Shown here in pieces: positions 1 to 17,439 of a stretch of DNA of 17,500 nt. The notes beneath the pieces are model-generated. The model saw nothing but the letters and a program-made list of their open reading frames with translations, did not search any database and had not been told where the DNA came from. A program made the position numbers and the translations under genes. Source of the stretch: Neocallimastix lanati (nom. inval.) (Eukaryota > Neocallimastigomycota > Neocallimastigomycetes > Neocallimastigales > Neocallimastigaceae); NCBI GenBank assembly GCA_016946835.1, contig JACVTC010000138.1:247501-265000 (forward strand), read 5' to 3'. Every line of letters begins with the position of its first letter. Position 1 is the stretch's first letter.

Positions 1-2
1 TA

Positions 3-37
3 ATTATTACTATGATTATGATAATCATAGTTATAAT
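3..37. repeat. Near-perfect inverted repeat (palindrome)
   Basis: ACTATGATTAT at 9-19 is the exact reverse complement of 21-31, with one base between. The pairing extends outward to 3 and 37 with a single mismatch. It could form a hairpin or cruciform, or be a binding site for a dimeric protein. Its left context is cut by the window edge. Confidence 0.8.
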
Positions 38-151
38 AATAATAATAATAATTTTTTTATTTTTATTTTTATTTTTTATTTTCTTTTCTAGTTTCAGTTT
101 TATTTTTAGTTTTTATTTTTGTTAATGATGTTATATATTTTAATTAAAATC

Positions 152-184
<33 letters not shown>

Positions 185-277
185 TATATATAAGATAAGG
201 GAGAGTCCTTTTTAACAAATTAAAAAGTAAAAAAAAAAAAAAAAAAGAGAGAAGGAAAGATGATATTTTTTTTAACC

Positions 278-310
<33 letters not shown>

Positions 311-341
311 TTACATTTTTATATTATTTTTATTTTTATTT

Positions 342-539
342 TTATGTTATTATCTTGTCATCATCATCATCATTATAATTAGTGTAATTAAACATTGATT
401 CTGGTGATCCTAAATTTTTAAAAGATGTTAACTTTTTTTTTTTTTTTTTTTTTTTTTGTTTTATTATTATAGATTTAACTGTCATCATGATATACTTAAC
501 ACACCATTATACATCATACCAAAATTTTTTTTTTTTAAA
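342..539 (-). CDS. Candidate 3'-terminal exons of a minus-strand gene (unrecognised)
   Basis: Read on the minus strand, 409-342 gives a coding-like tail SPESMFNYTNYNDDDDDKIIT followed by TAA, preceded by a good acceptor (AAATTTAG). A second block, 539-496, gives LKKKNFGMMYNGVL and ends at a GTATAT donor. Joining them across an 86-base intron (495-410) keeps the frame and forms AGA at the junction. The acidic Asp run and Asn/Tyr-rich ending resemble real protein tails in this genome. The upstream acceptor for 539 lies after an A run and is weak, and I could not extend the gene convincingly. It may be chance or a decayed gene. No family is recognised. Confidence 0.3.
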
Positions 540-939
540 CTTTTTTTGAACATAGTTTTTATTCTTTATTAACATTAAATTTTCTATAATTAATTAAAAT
601 TTTTATTTATGTTTTATTTTTATTTTTATTTTTTTAAACTTTATTTTAATAAAAATATGACATATTTGGCTATAAAAATAATTTACTTAATTTAACCAAT
701 AGATAGGCATATATATAAAATAAAATAGGTATATTTTAGTCTATATATATATATATATAACAATAACAAGGTATATGTTATTGATACTCTTTATACTACT
801 TTTTTTTAATAATTCTTATCATAAATATTATGTAAACTAGAGGTATTTTTTTTTTATTTTAGACTTATTTTAATACTATCTCTTATAATTATTAATTTTA
901 AAAAAAAATAATCGTTTTTTTTTTTTTTTTGAAATCATT
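540..939. other. AT-rich stretch with nothing recognisable
   Basis: Poly-T runs, a TA tract near 742-758, and no frame or RNA motif that I can support. If a minus-strand gene ends at 342-539, its introns or upstream exons would lie here, but none stands out. Confidence 0.5.
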
Positions 940-1135
940 AAAAATGCCTATATTTCTCTCCCCCTCTCTTAGCAGAGTTAACTATACAAAAAATAATTTA
1001 TGAGAAATGAAGTTGACTGTAATGATGATGAAAGATAATGTTCGAGTCAGTACATAATTATATAAATATAACGTAACCTAGTGTTAGTAAGAGCACCATA
1101 TAAACAAGACAGTATTGAAATGTAAGAAGAATATA
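940..1135. other. Higher-complexity island in AT-rich intergenic DNA
   Basis: This stretch has clearly more G/C and fewer repeats than the several hundred bases on either side. The minus strand is open over 1077-988 (30 codons) after a TAG acceptor and before a GTATAG donor, giving a hydrophobic peptide containing TLSFIIITVNFI. Other frames are also open for 15-27 codons, including plus-strand MPIFLSPSLSRVNYTKNNL at 944. No frame chains cleanly to a neighbour. It could be an isolated exon of the minus-strand gene suspected at 342-539, a decayed gene, a promoter element or a small RNA. No tRNA or snRNA motifs were found. Confidence 0.35.
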
Positions 1136-1226
1136 TATATTAAGGAGAATTTAATTTTTCAATTCATATTAATAATACCATAGAATTTTTTTTTTTTTTT
1201 TATCATTATTATTATATTGAATTATC

Positions 1227-1372
1227 TTTTATTTATTTATTTATTTATTTATTAAGTTAATCATTTAATTTATTTCTTTATATCTAATTTATCTAAATAT
1301 AAAATATATATAATATATATATAGATATGTATATATAGATATGTTTATTGGATTATTATGATTTTTTAATTC

Positions 1373-1405
<33 letters not shown>

Positions 1406-1406
1406 A
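1227..1406. repeat. Two TTTA microsatellite tracts
   Basis: Runs of TTTA at 1227-1254 and 1379-1406, about 150 bases apart and of similar length. The sequence between them is AT-rich with two ATATGTATATATAGAT-like copies. No coding function is seen. Confidence 0.85.
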
Positions 1407-1430
1407 TAGAAATAAAATTATCGTCATATA

Positions 1431-1563
1431 TACATTAATTATACATAACATAACATACATTTATATATATATATTTTTATTATTATTTGTATATTAAATT
1501 TTCCTTTTTTTTTTTTTTTATTTTTACATTAATTTATACACAACATAACATACATCAATATAC
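1431..1563. repeat. Diverged direct duplication of about 38 bp
   Basis: A segment with the core ACATAACATACAT occurs at 1431-1467 and again at 1525-1563 with a few differences, about 94 bases apart. A TTTA tract and poly-T lie next to the copies, suggesting slippage or a local tandem duplication. Confidence 0.75.
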
Positions 1564-2426
1564 TTTTTTTTTTTTTTATTTTGTTATTCATGCTTTTCTA
1601 TATTTTTTATTTAAAAAAAATTGAAATTATAAAGATAAATAATAATAACAAATATTAAAAAAAAAAAGATTAAAAAATTTTTTTTTTAATTAACCCTTGT
1701 TACCATCAAAATTAATTTTAATTTATATTTAGATATATTTTATATATTTTATATATTTTTATATATTCTTATATATTTTTATATTCTTATATTTTTATAT
1801 ATATACATTATATATATATTTTTATATATTTTTAAATTATTATTTATTAGTAATTGTTTTTGGCTTAGCTTAATAATAATGATAATCATTATAATATAAA
1901 AATATTATAATTAGCAAAATATTATTAGTAAAATCAAGAAGCAAATAATTATTATATAGTTAAATATCTATTTATAAAATAACAAAAATAAAAAAAAAAT
2001 AAAAGAAGATATCATACCTGTACCTTTAAATCATCATTCTTATTATAGTATAGTATATAAAATACAAATAAATAAAAAATATTAATTAATTATATAATAT
2101 AAAATTTATTTATTAAAGACTTTTCTTTTTTTTTTTTATATATATAATATTTATTCCTATTTATTCCATATGCATAAATATTATTACTACTACTATTACT
2201 ATTTATATTATTAATATTATTAATTTGTCTATGATATTTATTAAAAAAAAGTAATTGTTACTATCAAAGGTTCTATTTATAAATAAAAGAGGATCAAAAT
2301 ATAAAAAAATAAAATATTAAATATTAAAACAACAAAAAAAAAAAAATATATATATATATAAATTTTTTATTATAAAATTTTTTAATAAATATATATAAAT
2401 ATATATTTTTTTTAAATATTTAATTT

Positions 2427-2498
2427 GTATATCTTTTCATTATATAAATTGTATTTATTATTAGTATACCTTTTCATCATAAATTGTATTTATTATTA
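2427..2498. repeat. Tandem duplication, two copies of a 35-37 bp unit
   Basis: Copy 1 is 2427-2463 and copy 2 is 2464-2498, directly adjacent. Both begin GTATA, pass through CTTTTCAT and end AAATTGTATTTATTATTA. The unit is more complex than the flanks, so this is a real duplication and not background similarity. Confidence 0.85.
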
Positions 2499-3238
2499 AA
2501 GTAAAATAAAATAAAAAATAATTAATATATCATTAATTATATCAGTTAAAATTTTTTATTTTTATTTTTATTTTTTTATTATATAAAATTTTTTTTTATT
2601 TTTTATTATTTTATCCTATTTGTGTTTTCAATTGATTAATTACTAATATTTATACTTTTTTTTAATTAATTTTTTTTTTTTTTTTTTAATTTTTATGTAA
2701 ATAATTGTCATAAAGATTTATGTATTAAACTATATTATTTTGATTAAAAAATATTTACCAATAAAAAAAAAAATCTATAATATTATTTTTTTTGCTTTCT
2801 TTTTTTATTTATTTATAAATAATATATAATATTATAATAATTAAAAAAAATATAAGAAATAAAAATCAAAATATTATTATTATTAATAAAAAAAAAATAA
2901 AAAATAAAAACAGAAATTAATAGTTTTTTAAAAATATATAAAAGCAAAAACAAAAGTAAAAACAATAATTATAATATAATAAAAAATAAAAAACAAACTA
3001 TAAATATAATAAAACTAAGAAAACAAAACAAAACAAAACAAAAAAAAAAAGAGAGAAGAATAAAAAATTTTCAAAATGAACTAATTTAATTCTTTTTCAA
3101 TTCAAATATATATATATATGTATATATATAATAAGAAAATCTAACAAACAACAATAATATGACAATAATTAAATAAAAATGCACTATTAATTCTGTTGAA
3201 AATAATAAATATAATATATTATTATAATTATTAATAGG

Positions 3239-3267
3239 GAATAATAAAGAATAATAAGGAATAATAA
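3239..3267. repeat. Three GAATAATAA copies at exact 10-bp spacing
   Basis: GAATAATAA occurs at 3239-3247, 3249-3257 and 3259-3267, about 800 bases upstream of the kinase ATG. The 10-bp spacing places the copies on one face of the helix, which would suit a multi-site protein-binding element. It could equally be a simple slippage repeat. Confidence 0.7.
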
Positions 3268-3477
3268 TTACTAAACGTTAATTCAATAGTAATTATAATA
3301 ATAAAATAATCAAACAAAGAAATTTATTATATTAAATTATTTATACACTTTTATTATTTGGTTCAACAGTTAATTCGTTAAAAGAATTATGTTTCAAATA
3401 TATAAATAAGTTCTTTTAGATGTTGCTCTTTTAGTCGTTATATATATATTCATTAAAATACAAATATACCTTTAATT

Positions 3478-3508
<31 letters not shown>

Positions 3509-4045
3509 TACTATTTCAATAAAAGAAAATTCATTATTTAATTTACTTTATTCAATAATTTATATATATATATAATATAAACTTTTTATATAATATATAT
3601 AATATTGAATGTTTAATTGTATTTTTGATAAAATTAAATAAAAAAAAAAAAATAAAAAAAATTTTCAATATATATATATATTTTAAGATAAAAAGAATAA
3701 TATAAATAATTTTTCACTGTTTTATTTTTCTATTAACAATTATAAAAAACAAAAATTTAAAAATTTATTTATTTATTTAAATTATTTAATTTATATATTT
3801 AATTTTAATTTATAATTCTATCTTTTAATTTCTCCCTTTTCTTTTTCTTTTTTTTTATTTATAATTTTGATATTTTAATTGATAGTAAAATAAAACAAAT
3901 CAAAATCAAAATAAATAAAGATAATATAATATTATTTAATAAAGTAAAATATAATTATAATATACATATAAAATTTTAAATCAATAAAATTTTAATTTTT
4001 AAATTTAGAATACAGTATAAAAGATTAAAAACATATTATATTAAT

Positions 4046-10012
<5,967 letters not shown>

Positions 10013-10316
10013 ATCTTAATTATAACTATATATATATATATAAAAGAATAAATATTCAAAGCTAAAACTATTAATTTTTGTAGATTAGATTATTAACAGT
10101 AGTATCATCATCCAAATGTATTAGAAAGATTCTATTAAATAAAATTTAAATTCTTTTTATATAAACAAAAGAAAACAGAAAAAAAAGCTGATATTAAATT
10201 ATAAATTTAAATTTATAATAAAATGATAATATATTATAATGTATTCTAATTTAATTAAATCATTCATTTTTATTATAGTATTAAAATTTTTTTATAATAT
10301 TATTATTATATATAAC

Positions 10317-10460
10317 AACAAAAAAACAAAACAAAACAAAACAAAATAAAAAAAAAAAAAAAGAAAACAAAAACAAAAAAAACAAAAAACAAGCAAACAA
10401 ACAAACAAACAAACAAACAAAAACAAACAAACAAAAAAAAAAAAAACAAACAAAAAAAAG
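10317..10460. repeat. AAAC/AAAAC purine-strand microsatellite
   Basis: AAAAC units pass into AAAC units and A runs, with almost no T on the plus strand over about 140 bases. This strand asymmetry is unlike the mixed AT background. It lies about 300 bases downstream of the kinase stop. The minus-strand open frame across it is only low-complexity Phe/Cys/Leu/Val and is not a gene. Confidence 0.9.
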
Positions 10461-10535
10461 ATAATTAAACAAATAATTAAACCATTAAATAATAGTAAAA
10501 ATAGCTAAAACCAAATTTATGTCATATCATCTTAA

Positions 10536-10569
<34 letters not shown>

Positions 10570-10654
10570 TCTTTCCTATCATTATATACATAATATAAAT
10601 AATATATTATTTAATATAAAAAATAATATAGTTATGATAATTTAAAAGAAAATT

Positions 10655-10681
10655 AAATAGATAAATAAATAGATAAATAAA

Positions 10682-10712
<31 letters not shown>

Positions 10713-10715
10713 TAA

Positions 10716-10766
<51 letters not shown>

Positions 10767-10778
10767 GTAATAATAATG
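10655..10778. repeat. TAAA microsatellite passing into TAA microsatellite
   Basis: TAAA (with two GATA-type interruptions) runs from 10655 to about 10699, then TAA/AAT units continue to 10778 with single interruptions (AAGTAAT, ATAGTAAT). It lies in the intergenic region. Confidence 0.9.
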
Positions 10779-12403
10779 GCTTCTTTATAGATTTATTATA
10801 CAAATAAAAGAAAAAAAAAATTTTTTTTTAAAATATTAAATATTATTAATTATAATAATATAATAAAAGATACTCTTTATTAATTATTAATAGAAAAAAA
10901 ATACTTTTAAGATTTTTAATATAAAATCAAAAATCCAAAGTAAAAAATTAAAAATTATTAAAATTAAAAAGAATAAAAATGAAATAAAATAAAACAAAAA
11001 AAATAAAAAAAAAAAAAAAAATTTTTTTTGTTAATGAGTTATCTATTCAAAAATGAAAAAGTTAAAGTTATGGAGGATGATCTTTTTTTTTTTTTTTTTT
11101 TTTTTTATTATTTTATTGTTTATTTGAATATATATATATATATATATATTTATTTGGTGTATTCATTAAAAATAGTTGCTAAGTTATTATTATTATTATT
11201 ATATATAATATATTCACAAATTTTCATTAAAGTAACAAAAAATATTTTAAAATTTATTTATAATTAAAGTTTATATCTGTAACTTATTAAGCTTGTTATT
11301 ATATATATATTAAAAAAAAATATAATTTTTATTTGTACAGAAAAAAAAAAAAAAAACCGAATATTTTACTTTATCAATTAACATAAATTTAAAACTTTTC
11401 ACCTTTATACCCTAAAATTTTTTACATATATAATTCAACAAAATAAATTAAATTATTTAAATTATTGATAAAAAATTTTATTTATGAATTATTTGAATAG
11501 TTTCAAAATAACTTTTATAAATAATAAATAATATGCTTATTATTAAAAAAAAAAAAATTTACTTTATCAATATAAAATATACTATTTTTTAAAGTTATTT
11601 TTATTTTTCATTAATATTTATCATATATTCATGTATATATTTATTTGAAATAGTGGAAGTAAAATTGGTATTATAATAATTAGTTCTTTAATATAAGGAA
11701 GAAACATAATTTTGTAAATTTTATATATATAAAATATTAATAGTTAAAAATTAAAAAAATTAGTATCATTAATTATATATATATATATATATATTTTAAA
11801 AATAAAATAAAAAAAAAGAAAAGTTCATAAAAAACTATAGTAAATATGATTATAACTATTTTATTAAAAAAAAGTTTTTTTTTTAATAAAAGATTTAATT
11901 TATATTAGTATTTTTCAATCATTGGTTTTAATAAATAGATATTTTTATAAAATAATTATATATATATATTTTTAAAAATTTTAAATTTTTTAAAATTAAT
12001 ATAAATCTAAATTTTTATCATAGAGAGAGAGTAGCCACTAAAAATCATTTTTATTTTATATTTTTATATGTGTATCATACCACTAATTAAAATAACTGGA
12101 AGAATATTTAAAAAAAAAAAAGAAAAAAAAGTTCATTTTTATATATAGTATAGAATTTATTCTTTTTTTAATTTTAATATGTAATTCTTCTTTTAAATTT
12201 TTATTTTTTTTTTATTTTTTTTTATAAATTTTTTTTTTTATTAGTATATATATATATATATATATATATTTTTTTTAATTTTATATTTAATTTAAATTAT
12301 TATTATATTAATTTATTTTATTTATTATAATTTATTTATTTATTTATTTTTACTTTTTTTTATTATTATTATTTTTTTTTTTACTAAAAAATTAATATTA
12401 ATA

Positions 12404-12500
12404 ATGTCGATTGAAATAAATAAGTCTCTAACTTGCTTATTCGATCAAGTATTAAATTTATCAAATTCAAGAATAACTCCATTAGAGAATCATTTAGCAT
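12404..12500 (+). other. N-terminal extension ahead of the BRO1 domain
   Basis: BRO1 proteins usually begin only a few residues before the first strand, here LSIPLK at about residues 34-39. This model adds roughly 33 residues (starting MSIEINKSLTCLFDQV) before it. The frame is open from the ATG at 12404 and no closer in-frame Met is present, so the extension looks real unless an unseen exon supplies another start. No signal peptide or known motif is visible. Confidence 0.5.
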
Positions 12501-13260
12501 TTTTATCAATACCTTTAAAATGTTGTTACTATAAGAATAAAATTTCTAATAATATAAATAATGAAAATCAATATTTGGATTATAAAAAAGTATTAATTCC
12601 TTATTTCGAAAAAAAGAAAAAAAATAAAAAAATTGGTAAAAACTATATTATATATTTATTTTTATTGATATAATATATATTTATTAAATTAATAATATTT
12701 AAATATATGTTTAAAAGCTACCATTTTAAATATAACTAATAAATTTTTATTGTATTGATCTTTTTTTTTTAAAAAAAAATTTTTTTTTTACAATTAAATT
12801 AATATATATTCATAATTATCAATATGTAAAATTATTTTGCTTTATATATTAAATATCAACTTATAAATAAATATAATAATATATATTACATTAATATATA
12901 TGTATTAAATTTAATTCTCAATATGTGTTAAAAACCAAACCAAACCAAACTAAACTAAAAAAAAAAAAAAAAACATATTGAAAATGATAAAATTAAATGA
13001 TAATATGGATTTTTTTCTTTTTTCTTTTTTTTATATTTATATATATATTTTTATTAAATATAATGAAATTAATATATATTGAAGTGGAAGATTTGCAAAA
13101 TGTTCAAATTCCTGAGGATTCTCAGTGGCAATTATTAAATCAATTAAGAATTGATTCATCTATTCCCGAGAAATCTCAGGATGGAATAGATAGAATTATG
13201 AAGTAATTAAAAAAAAAAAAAAAAAAAGAAAAAGATTAATTTAATTATATTTAAATTTTT

Positions 13261-13296
<36 letters not shown>

Positions 13297-14121
13297 TTAA
13301 TTATATTTAAATTAATTTGATATTTATATAAAATATTGATATATATTTATATTTACATTTTATATTATATTATATTATTTTATTTTATTTTATTATGATT
13401 CATATAAATTATGTCATGATATTTTAAAGATATTATATGAATTTATTATCATTAGAAAAAAAGTTTCCATTTGGATCAGATAAAGTAAAATAAAAATAAA
13501 AATATAAATAAAAATATTCATATTAATTAAAAAAAAAAAAAAAAAGAAAGAAAGAGAGAGAATATTTTAATATATTTTATTCAAAATATTTTTTATATAT
13601 TTTCTCTTATGAAAATATTATTTATGATTATTCATATTATCATGATATACTAAATATATAAATGGTATTATATATCTATGTAATTAATATTTTTTTTTTT
13701 TTTTTTATTATATTATATTTTATTTTATTTTATTTTTTTTAAAAAAATTTTTTTTTATAGGTAAAAGTTGAATTTTCATGGTCAGATGCATTTTCTCAAG
13801 ATAAAACAAGTAAAATTTCTCTCTCTCTATATATATATATAATGGTTTATAAGAGAAAAAAAAATTGAAGAAATAATTATTATAATTTAAATATAAAGTC
13901 AACTATTAATTCATTAATCCTTAATTATTATCACTATCATTATCATTATTATTATCATTTATTTTATTTTATTTTTATATATATAAAAGTATCAACAAAA
14001 TCAATTCAATATGAAAAGGCATCCGTTCTTTTCAATTTAGGTGCATTATATTCACAATTAGGAACGATGGAAAATGCTAATACAGCTGAAGGAATAAAAA
14101 AAGCTTCATTTTATTTTCAAG

Positions 14122-14156
<35 letters not shown>

Positions 14157-14537
14157 TTTGTATTATTATTAATATAAACTGATTATAACTATATTTAATT
14201 ATATTAATTGTTAAATTTGATAATACATAATGAATTAAATAGAAAGCAGCAGGAGTATTATCATACATTAAAGATAATATCATTAATCGCTTTAAATTTA
14301 AATTAGATAAATCTAGTGATTTAGCCGAGGATAAATTAACATGCCTTATTAATATCATGTTAGCTCAGGCACAGGAATGTTATTTTGAGAAAGCTTTTAT
14401 AGGTAATATATATAAATTTAAATATATATTAATGGAAATAACGTTATTATTATTAATTATTATTATTATTAATTAATAAATAATAATATTTATTATTATT
14501 ATTATTATTATTATTAATTAATTAATTAATAATAATA

Positions 14538-14603
<66 letters not shown>

Positions 14604-14626
14604 TTATTAATTAATTAATAATAATA

Positions 14627-14668
<42 letters not shown>

Positions 14669-16551
14669 ATATATATATATATATATAAAAGATAAAATAA
14701 GTAGTCCAATTATGTCAATGGTAGCTGGTCAAACCTCAGATTATTATAAAATAGCTTATGAAGGTATCAAAAAAAATGGACTCTTTAAAAAAGCAAAATT
14801 TCCAAAATTATGGAAAACACAATTAAAAACAAAAATGTATTTATATGAAGCTATTGCTCATTTTCATGTTAATCCTTCTTTAACACCAGATAAAGCCCTT
14901 GGAGAAAGAATAGCACGTTTAATCATCTCCAATAATTTAATTCAACAATCTTTAAAATATTCAAAAAAAATTGGTGGTCCACTGAACGAAATCGTTAAAA
15001 ATAATGAAAAAATTATTTGTAGTGGATTAACCATGGCAGAGGAAGCCAATAATTCAAAGTATGATCAACTCGTTCTAAATTCAAAACTATTACCTCCGTT
15101 GAAAAAAACACCCAATGCTTTTGTGACTTCTATTGATTTTGATAAATATTTGATTGAAAATTTAGAAAACTTTTCTGATATATTTGCTAATACGTCAACA
15201 GAATCGATAGAATCCGTCATTTCAACTTCATCAAATTCAACTCTCAATGAAGAACAAGAGAATTACTCAATAGAAGATATTAAAAGTAGTATCAATGAAC
15301 TAGAAAAGTAATGCAAACAGTAATTTTAATTATTTTTTTTTTGTATTTATTTTTATTGTATCTATTGTTTTTTTTTTTGAATTAAATATTTGAATTTAAT
15401 TAAATATAAATATATATTAGTTTAAATCAAAAAAAAAAAGAAAAATAAAATATACTTCATTATTAATTTAAACCATATATTATATATTATATATGTAAAC
15501 TTGAAATAATAATAATTATTATTATATATAATTATTTTACAAAAAAAAAAAAAAAAAAAAAAAAAAATAGAGCAATATTAAACTTAAATGAAAATATAAG
15601 AGGATTAAATATAGCAAAAAATGGAATGAATATATCTGAACCAAATAAAAAAGAATTAAATACTGTTATTGATAGATTAATTGAATCAATAAAGAAACAA
15701 CAACAAATAGAAGCCAATGTTGATAGTACGGATCTTTTGGATAATTTAAATAAAATTCATAATAAAATTAATGATAATATTCAGAAGGTAAAAAAAAAAA
15801 AAAAAAAAAAAATTATATTATATTATGTTAATATTTGTTTATTTATAAATTATTTATTAATATATATATATACATATATATATATTTACTAATTAACTAA
15901 ATATATTATTATTGATATTTTTAAAATAAATATTATTATTAATTATTATCTCCATAAAATAATAATAATAATAAAAAAAAAACATAGATTTACATTTTAT
16001 TAAATAATATTAATACTAATGAATTTCAAAATAATCCATCGATATTTACTCAAATCTCAAAATTAAGATCTCGGTATACTGAATTAGATTCGCAATATAG
16101 AGAAAGAACACAACATTTCCAGGAAATATTAAATATTTTTAATACAGAAATATTAAATTTTTCAATTAGAGAATGGAGTGAGGTATTAACAAACTAAAAT
16201 TATTAATATTTAATTTTATAATATTAAAAATAATTATAAAGTTTATTAATAATTTCAAAAAAAAAAAAAAAAAAAAAAAAATTAAATATTATTATATTTA
16301 ATTTTTTTTTATACACACATATATGTATATACCAATTAATTTTATTTTATCTTAATTTAATTTTAAAGGAGGACTTAAGAGATTTATTTAACTTAGATTA
16401 TGATCAAAAATCGATAGCAAAAATTGAGGAAATATATAAAAATCATTCATTTTTAATTGAAGGCATAAATAAATTAAAAGATAATTTTAGTGAACTTTCA
16501 TTAAGAGCGGATTCATTAAATAATGGTATGAATATATATGGAATTATTTAT

Positions 16552-16616
<65 letters not shown>

Positions 16617-17407
16617 TTATTTTTGATATAGTAATTATGGAATAAATTTTTTTTACTTATTATATTAATTTTTTATATAGAAAAGTTAAATTGTGAAATC
16701 GCAACTCTAATAAAAAGTAAAAAGAAATTATCAAAAAGAACAAGTGTAATTATTCAATTAGAAATAAAAAATATATGATAATCATAATGAGAATTATATA
16801 TTTTAATTAATAAGTAAATATTAATTTTTTTTTTAAATATACTTTTGAATTTTTAGAATATGATATCTAATATAACTTCAATAATTAATGAAATTAAAGA
16901 ACATAATGCTTTTGATAAAATACAATCATTTCAAAACAAAGTTCTTTCCCTTGAAGATTTTCGTAATCATACCGATAATGAACTATTGGTATAGCAAATA
17001 CTACCGATTCTATAATTTTTAGAATTTTTATTTATATATATTATATAAAAATTAAAAATATATGAAATTTTAGGAAATAATTTTGAAGAATTAATAAATA
17101 AATTATATTAATAATATATATATATATATATAATATTAATAATAATAATATTTTTTTTATTTATCTTATTAGAAATGTAAAGAAGTATCTAGTATAACGG
17201 AATCAATACTTTATCAATGTTCTCAATTACCATTGAATGATGAAGTTCAAGGATTAATACCTGAAGAGTAAATTAACATTTAATAATATATATTATATTT
17301 TGATAACATTATAATATAAAAGTTATAATAATATTTAAATTTCTTTTATTTCATACATATATATAAATATATAAATATTAATTATTTTTCTTTTTTTTTC
17401 TTTTTTC

Positions 17408-17439
<32 letters not shown>

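Larger units (their letters stand above)
1136..4045. other. AT-rich intergenic region upstream of the kinase gene
   Basis: No gene could be supported on either strand. The region is more than about 85% A+T by eye: poly-T and poly-A runs, TA dinucleotide tracts, TTTA tracts, and a few local duplications listed separately. The last several hundred bases should hold the kinase promoter and 5' leader, but a TATA box cannot be told from background. A 27-codon open frame without ATG at 3336-3416 is probably chance. An in-frame stop at 3977 marks the upstream limit of the kinase frame. Confidence 0.7.
10013..12403. other. Intergenic region between kinase and BRO1 genes
   Basis: This holds the 3' flank of the kinase gene and the 5' flank of the BRO1 gene. 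It is mostly microsatellite and homopolymer: an AAAC tract at 10317-10460, poly-T at 10540-10566, a TAAA/TAA tract at 10655-10778, and many TA runs. A short open frame beginning with ATG at 11034 (MSYLFKNEKVKVMEDD) runs directly into a poly-T tract and is probably not a gene. No RNA gene or mobile element was seen. Confidence 0.7.

Noticed and set aside
1015-1060. C/D-box snoRNA (an ATGATGA-like box at about 1022) or tRNA T-loop (TTCGAGT at 1040)
   Set aside because: There is no matching D box at suitable distance, and the T-loop flanks do not pair. No cloverleaf was found.
1990-2050. Possible short minus-strand exon (DDLKVQ before a GTATGA donor)
   Set aside because: It is only a few codons, with no acceptor or partner exon.
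3336-3416. 27-codon open frame (LLLFGSTVNSLKELCFKYIN...) upstream of the kinase
   Set aside because: It has no ATG, no consistent splice link to exon 1 and no family match. Chance frames of this size are common.
10281-10472. Minus-strand open frame of 63 codons rich in Phe, Cys, Leu and Val
   Set aside because: It is only the translation of the AAAC/poly-A tract on the opposite strand. There are no domains and the composition is repeat-driven.
11028-11267. Plus-strand frame starting MSYLFKNEKVKVMEDD
   Set aside because: The first 16 codons look coding-like, but it then reads through poly-T and TA tracts. No splice partner or family was found.
13720-13902. Minus-strand 60-codon frame
   Set aside because: It overlaps a plus-strand exon (13761-13809) with a clear BRO1 motif and consists of poly-T-derived Phe/Lys runs.
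14077-14358. Minus-strand 93-codon frame
   Set aside because: It is antisense to two well-supported BRO1 exons and includes a poly-Lys run from an intronic poly-T tract.
15065-15247. Minus-strand 60-codon frame
   Set aside because: It lies fully inside the long BRO1 exon 14692-15307, on the opposite strand. It is a shadow frame.
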